Of a stretch of DNA of 64,000 nt, positions 35,053 through 43,092 are shown piece after piece. Location of the stretch: contig NZ_CADIJQ010000001.1 of the NCBI RefSeq assembly GCF_902859595.1, positions 744,001 through 808,000 of the forward strand, given 5' to 3'. Numbering within the stretch: position 1 is the stretch's first letter; each line of letters opens with the position of its first letter. A program made the position numbers and the translations under genes. Source of the DNA: Achromobacter kerstersii (GTDB lineage Bacteria > Pseudomonadota > Gammaproteobacteria > Burkholderiales > Burkholderiaceae_B). The notes under the pieces were generated by a model. The model did no database searches, was not told where the DNA came from, and worked only from the letters and a program-made list of their open reading frames with translations.

Positions 35053-35877
35053 TTGATGACCGAGCGCGGCATGGGTATTACCCGGGCCTGCGGGCTGGTA
35101 GGCATTTCCCGGTCGCTATTCGCTTATGAAAGTAAGCGTACGGGCGATGTGGCATTGATCGAGCGCATGAAGGAGATGGCAGCGCTCAAGCGACGCTACG
35201 GTTATCGGCGCATTCATATTCTGTTGCGCCGTGAAGGCTGGCAGACGAATCACAAGCGGGTCTGGCGGCTTTACAGCCAAGCCGGCTTGAGCGTTCGTAA
35301 GCGTCGCCGCAAGCGCATCGCTCCCGCAGAACGGGTCGTTCGTCCCGTTGCGACGGCGCCGAATCAGAGCTGGTCGATGGACTTCGTGTCCGACGGTCTG
35401 GCCTATGGCCGCAGGTTCCGGTGCTTGAACATCGTCGATGATTACACGCGAGAGTGTCTTGCCATCGAGGTCGATACATCACTGCCGGGATTGCGGGTGG
35501 CGCAGGTGCTGCAACGGCTTGCGGAACTGCGTGGGCTGCCCACATCCATCACCGTGGACAACGGCCCGGAGTTTGCTGGCAAGGCCTTGGACGCTTGGGC
35601 CTATCAGGTCGGCGTGAAGCTGTCGTTCATCAGACCAGGCAAGCCCGTGGAGAATGCATACATCGAGAGCTTCAACGGAAAATTCCGCGATGAATGCCTG
35701 AATGAGCATTGGTTCCTGTCGCTGCGCCAAGCCAAATCCTTGATCGAAGACTGGCGCGTCGAGTACAACACCGAACGCCCGCATAGCGCGCTGGGATACT
35801 TAACGCCGGAGCAGTTTGCTCAGGCGCATCGGCAACAACGGTTTTTAACCCTGGACTCTATGTCGGTGCCGTACTAA
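35053..35877 (+). CDS. IS3-family OrfB transposase (rve domain)
   Basis: 274 residues in the free frame. An HTH_21-like N-terminus (ALKRRYGYRRIHILLRREGW) precedes the integrase core with the DDE residues in SWSMDFVSDGL, TVDNGPEFAG and ENAYIESFNGKFRDE. It ends YNTERPHSALGYLTPEQFAQ. The stop codon lies inside the right terminal repeat. The gene is probably made mostly as an OrfAB fusion by frameshifting near 35010. All key residues are present, so it should be functional. Confidence 0.92.
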   Translation: MMTERGMGITRACGLVGISRSLFAYESKRTGDVALIERMKEMAALKRRYGYRRIHILLRREGWQTNHKRVWRLYSQAGLSVRKRRRKRIAPAERVVRPVATAPNQSWSMDFVSDGLAYGRRFRCLNIVDDYTRECLAIEVDTSLPGLRVAQVLQRLAELRGLPTSITVDNGPEFAGKALDAWAYQVGVKLSFIRPGKPVENAYIESFNGKFRDECLNEHWFLSLRQAKSLIEDWRVEYNTERPHSALGYLTPEQFAQAHRQQRFLTLDSMSVPY

Positions 35878-37444
35878 GTCTGGGGGCAGGTCAGACGAGC
35901 TCAACCTGGAATCGCTGGGATTTGAGAGGGCAGCGCCAGCAGCTACCGGCCGCCCGTCGTATCACCCGGCCGTGCTGCTGAAGATCTACATCTACGGCTA
36001 CTTAAATCGGGTCCAGTCCAGTCGTCGACTCGAGCGAGAGTGCCAACGCAATGTCGAACTGATGTGGCTCGTCGGCCGTCTGGCGCCAGACTTCAAGACC
36101 ATCGCCGATTTCCGCCGTGACAATGGCACGGGCATTCGCAATGTGTGCCGGCGGTTTGTGGCCGTATGCCGAGATCTCAAACTATTCACCCAAGCCCTGA
36201 TTGCCGTTGATGGAAGCAAATTCAAGGCAGTCAACACGCGCGACAAGAACTTCACAGCCGCCAAGATAGAAAAACGTCAGCAGCAGATTGAGGAGAGCAT
36301 CCGCCGCTATCTGGCGGCACTCGACACTGCGGACCGAACGCAACCTGTCGAGATCGAGGCTAGGACCAATCGGCTCAACGACAAGATCGAGCGCCTGCGC
36401 AAGCAAATGCGCGCGCTGGATGACGTCAAGGAAAGGCTCAAAGATAGTCCAGACGGTCAACTTTCGGTGACTGACCCGGACGCCCGCTCGATGGCTACCA
36501 GTGGCCGGGGCTCGGGGATGGTCGGCTACAACGTGCAGATCGTTGTCGAAGCCAAGCACCATCTGATCGTCGCGCACGAAGTGACGAACCGAGGACATGA
36601 CAGGGACTCCTTGGCATCGATGACACAAGCCGCGAGGGAGGCGATGGGCAAGAAGCGACTGCGCGCGATTGCCGATCGCGGCTACTACAGCGCGCCTCAG
36701 ATCAAGGCATGTGCAGAGACAGGTATTGATGCGATCTTGCCCAAGCCGACGACTTCCAATGCCAAGGCCGAAGGCCGCTTCGACCGTTCGGACTTCATAT
36801 ACATCGCGAAGGACGATGAGTACCAGTGCCCTGCGGGCCAGCGCGCCATCCACCGGTTTACACGGGAGGAGAATGGTCTTCAATTGCGGCGCTACTGGAG
36901 TAGTGCCTGCCCACAATGCGCTATGAAGGAGCGATGCACTCCTAGCGCGTATCGGCGCATCAGTCGATGGGAACATGAGGCCGTGCTTGAGGCGGCGCAG
37001 CGCCGTCTAGACCGAATGCCAGAAGCGATGAAGGTGCGGCGGCGCACGGTGGAACATGTGTTCGGCACGTTCAAGCATTGGATGGGCTATACACACTTCC
37101 TAACTCGTCGCTTGGGCAATGTGGGCACGGAAATGAGCCTGAATGTACTGGCCTATAACCTCAAGCGGGTCATGCGCATCCTAGGCTTCCAGCAAACGAT
37201 TAAAGCGATACTGGCGCTGGGCGGCTGAGCCCTTCAGGTGACCCATAACGCACCTCAGGCCCTATCCGGGCCGCCCAAACGGTCTTGAGTGAGCCCCGCT
37301 TCGAAAAATCGAAGTGAAGACCGCCCAAGGTGATGCGGACCAGGCGATTGCGCTGTGGCTGTCAGGACGAAAAGCGTTTCCACACGGCCTCGGTCGGAAG
37401 CGGCCGGCCGGCGCGAGCCACTCTCCGCCGAGGTTAAACGCCAA

Positions 37445-37483
37445 CTTCAGTGAACCGAATCTCAAGTTGGATGAACTTCGACA
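37445..37483. repeat. Right terminus of the cargo element
   Basis: CTTCAGTGAAC (37445-37455) and GTTGGATGAAC (37466-37476) lead to the terminal ATGAACTTCGACA (37471-37483), the inverted match of the left end. Its inner twin is at 34389-34427. Confidence 0.8.
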
Positions 37484-37488
37484 GCTGT
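37484..37488. repeat. Target-site duplication, right copy (GCTGT)
   Basis: Exact copy of 25837-25841, directly after the right terminus. Confidence 0.85.
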
Positions 37489-38382
37489 ACTCGCGAAAGG
37501 GGAGTTGCAAGTGGTGTCCGGGTCTGCATGGTCTCAAGCGAGTGGCAACGATGCCGTTGACGTGCTCGTTTTCTGCACTTTGCGGGCAAACCTATGTTGT
37601 AGGATCACTGTGGAGTTTGAACTCCCATGCTGATGCGCATCCACAGACTCCGACAAGCCGAGCTTTAAGGTCCATCAGCACTGACATGCTTTGGGCTTGT
37701 TGATCACTATGACCCGCGTGATGTGGGCTAGGCACCTTCAAGTGTGCTGCGCCACCAGCCGCACCATTACGTCCTTGTGCGGCCTAGGCGAGCATCCCGG
37801 CCGCAGCAAGGCGCTGAAAATCAGTCATGTCTTTCCTAGAGTCCTTATTGAGTTGGCCCGCAGGAGTACTCCGCCTTGCGAAGGGCGCCACTCTAGGAAT
37901 TGCTCAGGAATGAGAAGTTACATTGCCGCCGATCTCCATGATATTCAGGCCTATGGGGAGTAAATCCTCGGGAAGACCTAGCTTGGCTTAGGTACAACGG
38001 TGACTTCCGGCTAAGTCGAAAGACTGAATCTGGCGTGCATCGTCGCCACTGCGGCTATGCTGGCGGCGCCGTCGTCAAGCTCTTGGGGTAGCGGCACCAG
38101 GTCAGCGGCATCGGCGGCCGCGCCCTCGTGAGCGTCAACGCTCAGTGCGGCCGCCATGCCCAGCGCTTGTGTCGTGGCGGGCGGGCTTTCCTGGCGGCGG
38201 CGCTTGGAAGGCGGTCAAGGCGGGGCGGGGGCCTAGCCCAGCGGCGCGAGGCACATTGGCGGGCGTTCACGCCTCGCCCACGGATCGGACGCCCGGGGGG
38301 CCGGCGGCTTGGCCTCCGCAGCCGCCGCCGGAGCCCGGGTTGGAAAGAGCGCAGCGGACGGGGCGCACAGGGGCAGAGATGA
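37489..38382. other. Gene-free stretch between the cargo element and the recombinase gene
   Basis: About 890 bases with no gene I can support. It holds several dyads. TTCCTAGAGT (37833-37842) is inverted exactly at 37890-37899. TGAGCGT/ACGCTCA (38129-38135 and 38138-38144) forms a tight hairpin. From about 38040 the base composition is very GC-rich, unlike the first half. Since it lies at the 3' end of a tyrosine recombinase gene, it may include recombination sites, but no core sequence could be identified. Confidence 0.4.
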
Positions 38383-39525
38383 CTACGGGGAATCACCTGG
38401 CATCGGCTCATCCAGCAAGCGGGCTGACCGCCGCGAAGTCACCTGACCGACCCGATGGTACAGGGTGACGGTTCTCAAGCTGGCGTGGCCGGTCATGGTC
38501 ATCACCTCAGGAATAGGTACCCCCTGGCGAGCGGCTTCCGTCACAAAGCCAGACCGTAGGCTGTGGGCGGCGAAATCGCCCTCTAAGCGGGCGATGAGCG
38601 CCCGATCGTGCACGATCTGACGCAGAGAGTCCGCGCGCAATGGCCCTGCGACCACACCGCCGCGCCGGACTCTTCGAAACAAAGCGCCTTCGGCGATGCC
38701 TGCCGCCATCAGCCATGCGTCAAGCGCCAGTGCTGCGCGCCCGACGATCGGCTTGAACATGTCAGGGTGGTCGCTGCCCTCACGGTTTGTCTTTGAGTGG
38801 GAGAGGGTGTAGACGTAGCCGTCCGGGGTGCGACGGGTGTTCTCGACCGTGGCTGCGACCACTTCAGATCGCCGACGTCCGCCGCTTGACCATGCAAAGA
38901 GCAGCATGGCGCGATCTCGAAGTCCTATTAGTGATTCATCGCAGGTGCTCAGTAGCGCCTCAAACGGCTCCCGCGTCAGTGCATCCTTTCGCGTAGGTCT
39001 GGAACCACGGCGGGCATAGGCAGCCCGCGTTCGGGACAAAAGCGTTTGAACTTCGCGCGTGCGGCAGGGGTTGGCCATACGCTGTGACTCGTGCGCCTCC
39101 GATAGGACGGCGATGCGGTGCTGCACGGTGCTGAGCTTAAATGGCCCCAGCCTGCGCTTGACCCCACTTCTGACGAGGGCGGCATCGACGTCCGGGGGAA
39201 GATCGAACCGCAACCCATTATCGGTGACGTGCTCCACGTGATCCGTGATGAAGCAGATGACTGAATCCACCTCAAGCGGCAGCGTAATCGATCTGCCAAA
39301 TCGAAGTTCGAACCAGGTTGCCCAGTAGTTCAGGGCGGAACGGTACGATGCCAGCGTGTTGTCAGAACTCCCTTCGCGCAACAGCGCTTGCACCGAGGCC
39401 GAACGCGAGGCGCCTGCGCTCGAGGGCGGCGCGAGCCCGGCGATTGACACTTCGGGCATGGATTCGCGACCCTGCGAATTTGCGGACGCGTCTGGGTGCG
39501 CGGTCAAAAGCTCGTACGGAATCAT
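38383..39525 (-). CDS. Complete tyrosine recombinase/integrase related to the TnsF-like protein
   Basis: 380 residues from the ATG at 39525; an ATG at 39459 and an upstream TTG are alternatives. It has an N-terminal SAM-like core-binding domain (DNTLASYRSALNYWATWFELRFG). The catalytic domain holds the expected residues: Arg in SGGRRRSEV, His-xx-Arg in AAHSLRSGF, His in TGHASLRT and Tyr in VTLYHR. It shares its N-terminal layout and several blocks with the degenerate protein at 19366-20265. Active TnsF relatives are known from non-Tn7 elements (Tsy) that insert in comM; whether this is one is unproven. It probably moved part of this region. Confidence 0.8.
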   Translation of the reverse strand: MIPYELLTAHPDASANSQGRESMPEVSIAGLAPPSSAGASRSASVQALLREGSSDNTLASYRSALNYWATWFELRFGRSITLPLEVDSVICFITDHVEHVTDNGLRFDLPPDVDAALVRSGVKRRLGPFKLSTVQHRIAVLSEAHESQRMANPCRTREVQTLLSRTRAAYARRGSRPTRKDALTREPFEALLSTCDESLIGLRDRAMLLFAWSSGGRRRSEVVAATVENTRRTPDGYVYTLSHSKTNREGSDHPDMFKPIVGRAALALDAWLMAAGIAEGALFRRVRRGGVVAGPLRADSLRQIVHDRALIARLEGDFAAHSLRSGFVTEAARQGVPIPEVMTMTGHASLRTVTLYHRVGQVTSRRSARLLDEPMPGDSP

Positions 39526-39552
39526 ATGTATGCTGTAGTGTGCGTTACGCAA

Positions 39553-40086
39553 ACACCGACTTACCCCAGATAACCTTCTATTATCTAGGGTAGCTTTACA
39601 ATTTTACAACAGGGGCACCTCCTGCGCTCGTCGGACCTCTGTGAACGGCACGACTCGAGGAATGGCGGAACAGGACCAAATCTGGTCTTCCGGCTGCGGG
39701 CTCTACCGTTTTTCCTTGATCGGAACGATACGGATGCTCGAGTTGCTCAACGATCCGCTAAAACAGGGTGTTGGGGAGCAACACTGCTTTAGGCAGCAGA
39801 TCGTTTGCATCGGATTGGTGAATCGTTGTGTTGCAACGTCAGGGGTGGAGTACACAGGCGTGTGATTAATAAGATTCAGAAAACCACCGGCTAAAAGCTC
39901 CCGCCCACCGCTGGACATGAGAGGCAGGCAAAGCACGTGGAGCCGCGCGCAGTCCTCGTAAACGTCGCGAAAATAACAAGCAGTTTCCGCTTGGCGGGAC
40001 GCGCTACTCATCGAGAGCGCCCTCGGCAAACCAAATCCGTAATGATGTCCAGTGACTTTTTTCTGCCAGGCGCAGCCAGATTTAGG
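39553..40086. other. Upstream region of the recombinase gene
   Basis: About 530 bases without a supported gene. A near-perfect inverted repeat, CCCAGATAA (39565-39573) and TTATCTAGGG (39581-39590), lies 40 bases upstream of the recombinase start and may be an operator or an arm site. AT-rich sequence follows to about 39615. Short frames of about 75-110 codons occur on both strands but resemble nothing. Confidence 0.4.
39565..39590. promoter_or_regulatory. Inverted repeat upstream of the recombinase gene
   Basis: CCC-AGATAA and TTATCTAGGG flank a 7-base centre (CCTTCTA). The position in the promoter region suggests autoregulation or an attachment-site arm. Confidence 0.4.
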
Positions 40087-41055
40087 TTAACCGCTTCCAA
40101 AGTTCTTTCTGTACTGGCTGGGGTTGACTCCTACGATGCGCTGGAACTGTGATCGAAAATTGGCAGCAGACCCCAGGCCGACTTCACTCACAATCTGCTC
40201 CACTGAAAGCTTGCTTCTTTCCAATAACTCTTGCGCGCGTTGCACGCGCGCTCGGATCAACCATTGCGCGGGCGATTCTCCATATTCTTCGCGGAATCGG
40301 CGGTGCAGCGTTCGGGGGCTGGTGTGCGCTTGTTGCGCGAGCGCAGACAACGAGAGCGGCCGGTGCAGGCAGGACATAGCCCATGTGAGCAAAGGTTGAA
40401 GGCTTCTTTCATTTGCCTGGTGCGTCGGAGGAATAAACTGCGCTTGCCCGCCTTCACGCTGAAGCGGCACAACGGATAGTCGGGCCGCATGTGAAGCGAC
40501 GGCGGCACCGAAGTCGCGGCGAATCATGTGCAGGCATAGATCGAGACCGGCGGCAGCACCAGCAGATGTCAGTATCGAGCCGTTGTCGACGAATAGCACT
40601 TTGGCGTCAACCCGGACAGTGGGATACCTTTTTTGCAGTTCCGTAGCCGCTAACCAGTGGGTCGTTGCGCGCAAACCGTCCAGCAGCCCCGCTTCGGCAA
40701 GAACAAATGCCCCTGAGCAAATGGACGCAATCCGCACTCCCTTCTCGGCTGAGCTGCGAAGCAGCTGAACTACACGAGACGTCAACGGCAGTTGCGGCTG
40801 ATGGATGCCCGGCACGATGATCGTATCCGCAGCTTTCAAGATCGTCAGATCATGATGTATGCGCAAAAAAAACGGGCCGGCGTCCAGCTCATCCTGTTCT
40901 GCGCAAACTTCGACTTGATAGCAGGGTTGCCCATCTTCTTGCCTCGCAAAGCGGAAAGCCTCGCAGGCCATCGCCAGATCGAACGCTACCACCCCCGGCA
41001 ACGCCAGGCAGACTAGACGATGGGGCGGAGCTGAGCGGGTTCGGGGAGCTTTCAT
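40087..41055 (-). CDS. GlxA-family transcriptional regulator (DJ-1/PfpI + AraC HTH)
   Basis: 322 residues. The N-terminal two thirds form a DJ-1/PfpI-like domain with the nucleophile-elbow cysteine in ASICSGAFVLAEAGLLDG. The C-terminus is a double AraC helix-turn-helix (LSLSALAQQAHTSPRTLHRRFREEYGESPAQWL, IVSEVGLGSAANFRSQFQRIVGVNPSQY). The family regulates catabolic genes for small nitrogen compounds. It is divergent from the DUF3817/CopD-like pair starting at 41149, its most likely target, across about 90 bases. No ligand can be named. Confidence 0.9.
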   Translation of the reverse strand: MKAPRTRSAPPHRLVCLALPGVVAFDLAMACEAFRFARQEDGQPCYQVEVCAEQDELDAGPFFLRIHHDLTILKAADTIIVPGIHQPQLPLTSRVVQLLRSSAEKGVRIASICSGAFVLAEAGLLDGLRATTHWLAATELQKRYPTVRVDAKVLFVDNGSILTSAGAAAGLDLCLHMIRRDFGAAVASHAARLSVVPLQREGGQAQFIPPTHQANERSLQPLLTWAMSCLHRPLSLSALAQQAHTSPRTLHRRFREEYGESPAQWLIRARVQRAQELLERSKLSVEQIVSEVGLGSAANFRSQFQRIVGVNPSQYRKNFGSG

Positions 41056-41148
41056 CGAAGACGAATCAAATAGGAATTGGCGAGAAACAGTCGAATATTG
41101 TCATTACTGCCGATTTTCAGCAATGTGAGTTTTTGAAAAAATCTAACC

Positions 41149-41463
41149 ATGAACTCACGTACCCAAGATGCTCAGCGGGCTACCTCTCGCTCCCGTATTA
41201 CGCAGCTCCGTCTTTTCTGTCTGGCGGAGACTGCGACTCTCCTGGCCCTGTTATTCGTTGCAGTGCCGTTGAAACATCTGGCAGGTTATCCGTTTGGTGT
41301 CTCTGTTCTCGGCCCCATCCATGGATTCGTTTTTCTCGCTTTTGGATGGAGCGTGGCTCAGTCGATCGGCGAGGGAACCATCCACTGGCGGACGGGCGGC
41401 AAGCTCATGCTTGCGGCTTGCCTGCCGTTTGGTGGCATCTACAGCTGGTGGTCGCTTCGATGA
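41149..41463 (+). CDS. DUF3817 integral membrane protein
   Basis: 104 residues with about three membrane segments. The DUF3817 signature is clear: FCLAETATLLALLFVAVPLKHLAGYPFGVSVLGPIHGFVFLAFGWS, ending in LAACLPFGGIYSWWS. The function of the family is not known to me. Its TGA overlaps the ATG of the next gene (ATGA at 41460-41463), so the two membrane proteins are made together and may form one complex. It is divergent from the GlxA-type gene. Confidence 0.8.
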   Translation: MNSRTQDAQRATSRSRITQLRLFCLAETATLLALLFVAVPLKHLAGYPFGVSVLGPIHGFVFLAFGWSVAQSIGEGTIHWRTGGKLMLAACLPFGGIYSWWSLR

Positions 41464-41894
41464 TGTATCTATCGCTCAAGAGCCTTCATCTGATCGCCGT
41501 CTTATTGTTCGCTGGCGGGCTCATGGTCCTCGCAGTCGTGATATCGGGCTGGGTGAGAGTGGGGGGTGTCGTTCTTCCTCACGAGAAGAGCATCGGCCGC
41601 GCCGTTCTTCGATGGGATCGCTACGTGACCGTACCCGCCATGTTTGTAAGCTGGGGACTCGGACTGTCCCTGGCCCTAATGGCCGGGCGGATGGGCCACG
41701 GCTGGCTGCTCGGAAAGATCTCGATTGTCGTAGCGCTGTCCGGCCTGCATGGCGTATTGCGGGCTGCGATCAGGGCGCGGACTGACGGAGATGCTGTATC
41801 TAGCTCGGCATGGCACGAAGCCAGCCCGATTCTTGTTGCCACGGGCCTGGCGACTATTGCTGTGCTCGTCACGGTCAAGCCTCTCAGCCTGTGA
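41460..41894 (+). CDS. CopD-like four-helix membrane protein
   Basis: 144 residues with four hydrophobic segments: SLKSLHLIAVLLFAGGLMVLAV, RYVTVPAMFVSWGLGLSLALMA, WLLGKISIVVALSGLHGVL and ILVATGLATIAVLV. His in KSLHLIAV and His in LSGLHGVL sit where CopD/HemJ-type proteins carry metal- or heme-binding histidines. The start at 41460 overlaps the DUF3817 stop; the frame is also open upstream, but that part is only the shadow of the first gene. Function is inferred from fold only. Confidence 0.6.
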   Translation: MMYLSLKSLHLIAVLLFAGGLMVLAVVISGWVRVGGVVLPHEKSIGRAVLRWDRYVTVPAMFVSWGLGLSLALMAGRMGHGWLLGKISIVVALSGLHGVLRAAIRARTDGDAVSSSAWHEASPILVATGLATIAVLVTVKPLSL

Positions 41895-41998
41895 CCGAGT
41901 GGGCATTTCTCCACGAAATGTCTCTGAGTGACTGGGAGTGAGATCAATGAGGTTTTCACCGCAGTCAGCGAGGCGATCGTGAAGGCGTAGCGACTCAG

Positions 41999-42973
41999 TT
42001 AGCCGGATTCGATCGACGTGCTCTGTCCAAAGGACTTTCGCCAATCTCTAGGGCTTACCTGGAAGCGCTTTTTGAAGTGCTGACGCAATGACAACGGAGT
42101 TTGAAAACCCGCCAATTCCGAAACTTTCTCGATCGGCATAGACGTCGTTTCCAAAAGCTCGCGCGTTCGTTGCAAGCGCTCGTTGATGAGCCAGTCACCG
42201 ACAGTCATGCCCGTCGCTTTATGAAAACGACGGGTGAACGTCCGGCGACTCGTCGCTGCTCTTGCCGCCAGTTCATCGATGCTGTGCTGCTCTCCCAGAT
42301 TTTCCCGCAGGTAATCAAGCAGCCGATTGACTTGAGAATCCTGCGTGGATTCCGCCATTGGGTGTTCGATGAACTGGGCCTGCCCGCCCTCGCGATGTGG
42401 CGGTATGACCATGGTTCGCGCAACCTTGTTGGCGATCTTCGGCCCGTAGTAGGCGCGCACGATATACAGGCAACAGTCCAGCCCGGCGCCCGTGCCGGCC
42501 GAGGTGATCAATCGGTCCTCGTCGACATACAGGGCGTTCATGTCGAGCCTTACGCGCGGGAAACGCACACAGAAGTCTTTTTCGGCCATCCAGTGTGTCG
42601 AGGCGCCCTTGCCGTCGAGTAGGCCCGCATAGGCGAGCACGTAAGCCCCGTAGCAAAGTCCGACGATATGCGCCCCTCGTGCATGCGCGCGGACAAGCGC
42701 GTGCATCAAGGCCTTGTCGGGACGCGCGTCCAGGTCGTGCCAGCCGGGCACGACCACGATGTCCGCCGTTTCCATCAAATCCAGGCCACCGTCGGGCTGC
42801 ACGCTCAGCGCACGTTCGGCTGCCAGCGGTTGCGCGTCGGATGACACGATCTTCAGGTCGAACAAGCGACCCTCAGGCAGTTCCGAGCCAAAAACCATGT
42901 ACGGCACGGAGAAGTGGAACGGGCTGAAGCTTGGATAGGCGACCAGGGCGACGACTGGCAGTTTTGTGTGCAT
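41999..42973 (-). CDS. GlxA-family transcriptional regulator (second copy in the region)
   Basis: 324 residues, the same architecture as the protein at 40087-41055. The DJ-1-like domain has the cysteine elbow HIVGLCYGAYVLAYAGLLDG, followed by an AraC-type C-terminus (HSIDELAARAATSRRTFTRRFHKATGMTVGDWL, VSELAGFQTPLSLRQHFKKRFQVSPRDW). It is divergent from the exported MBL-fold hydrolase gene at 43093 and probably controls it. The two GlxA genes are too different to be a recent duplication. Confidence 0.9.
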   Translation of the reverse strand: MHTKLPVVALVAYPSFSPFHFSVPYMVFGSELPEGRLFDLKIVSSDAQPLAAERALSVQPDGGLDLMETADIVVVPGWHDLDARPDKALMHALVRAHARGAHIVGLCYGAYVLAYAGLLDGKGASTHWMAEKDFCVRFPRVRLDMNALYVDEDRLITSAGTGAGLDCCLYIVRAYYGPKIANKVARTMVIPPHREGGQAQFIEHPMAESTQDSQVNRLLDYLRENLGEQHSIDELAARAATSRRTFTRRFHKATGMTVGDWLINERLQRTRELLETTSMPIEKVSELAGFQTPLSLRQHFKKRFQVSPRDWRKSFGQSTSIESG

Positions 42974-43092
42974 GGCTGAATAAATCCCGGGTTTGGCCCG
43001 AAATTATCGCTAATTGGCATTTGGGTCAATATTGCAAAAGGAGCTCGCCAGTCACACTGTTGCTACCGACTCATATCGCTACGGAGCAACAC

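Larger units (their letters stand above)
34694..35893 (+). mobile_element. IS3-family (IS407-like) insertion sequence, 1200 bp
   Basis: Termini begin TGACCTGCTCCCC on the left and, inverted, TGACCTGCCCCCAG on the right; both inner ends share TTAGTAC. GACG flanks it on both sides (34690-34693 and 35894-35897). It carries an orfA/orfB pair with intact DDE residues. It is inserted within codon 39 of the IS1182 transposase and both IS genes face the same way. The open frames suggest recent activity. Confidence 0.88.
34579..37228 (+). pseudogene. IS1182-family transposase gene split by an IS3-family insertion
   Basis: The start (MPRFIEGQDRQQVALIPECL) is at 34579. After 38 codons the frame is broken at 34693 and resumes at 35898 with ELNLESLGFERAAPAATGRP. 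Removing the inserted IS and one GACG copy restores an uninterrupted 481-residue DDE transposase. The later part carries DFRRDNGTGIRNVCRRFV, IAVDGSKFKAVNTRDKNF (first Asp) and RRRTVEHVFGTFKHWMGYTHFLTR. Only the C-terminal piece remains open (from about 35972). It is inactive as it stands, although the IS ends remain present. Confidence 0.85.
34504..37391 (+). mobile_element. IS1182-family insertion sequence, interrupted by an IS3-family element
   Basis: The termini GAGGCTGTGTGAAAACTC (34504-34521) and, inverted, GAGGCCGTGTGGAAACGC (37374-37391) match at 15 of 18 positions. GGTC precedes the left end (34500-34503) and follows the right end (37392-37395) as a 4-bp duplication. Without the inner IS3 copy the element is about 1.68 kb. 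It lies inside the right end of the larger transposon and separates that transposon's repeat arrays by almost 3 kb. Confidence 0.8.
25842..37483. mobile_element. Tn7-like (5-bp TSD) non-autonomous element carrying a GTPase-centred operon
   Basis: The element is bounded by TGTCGAAGTTCAT at the left and its exact complement ATGAACTTCGACA at the right, flanked by the direct repeat GCTGT. Both ends carry several copies of a GTTCAYTGAAS-like motif, as TnsB-binding arrays do. It contains the five-gene GTPase operon (26245-33199) and a GIY-YIG-like gene, but no transposase of its own type. It has grown by an IS1182-family insertion, itself hit by an IS3-family element. Removing both gives about 8.75 kb. 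The tnsABC-tniQ operon ends 434 bases outside the left terminus, so it could have mobilised this element in trans; that link is inference. Confidence 0.8.

Noticed and set aside
37691-37963. A 90-codon frame in the gene-free stretch after the transposon.
   Set aside because: No recognisable content and no ribosome-binding site; the region contains dyads that constrain its sequence instead.
38128-38468. GC-rich frames opposite the 3' end of the recombinase gene.
   Set aside because: Extreme GC content keeps several frames open at once; composition is Arg/Gly/Ala only and protein-like features are absent.
41133-41894. A single 253-codon frame covering the DUF3817 and CopD-like region.
   Set aside because: Its first 109 codons are the out-of-frame shadow of the DUF3817 gene. 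The real CopD-like gene begins at 41460 with an ATGA overlap.
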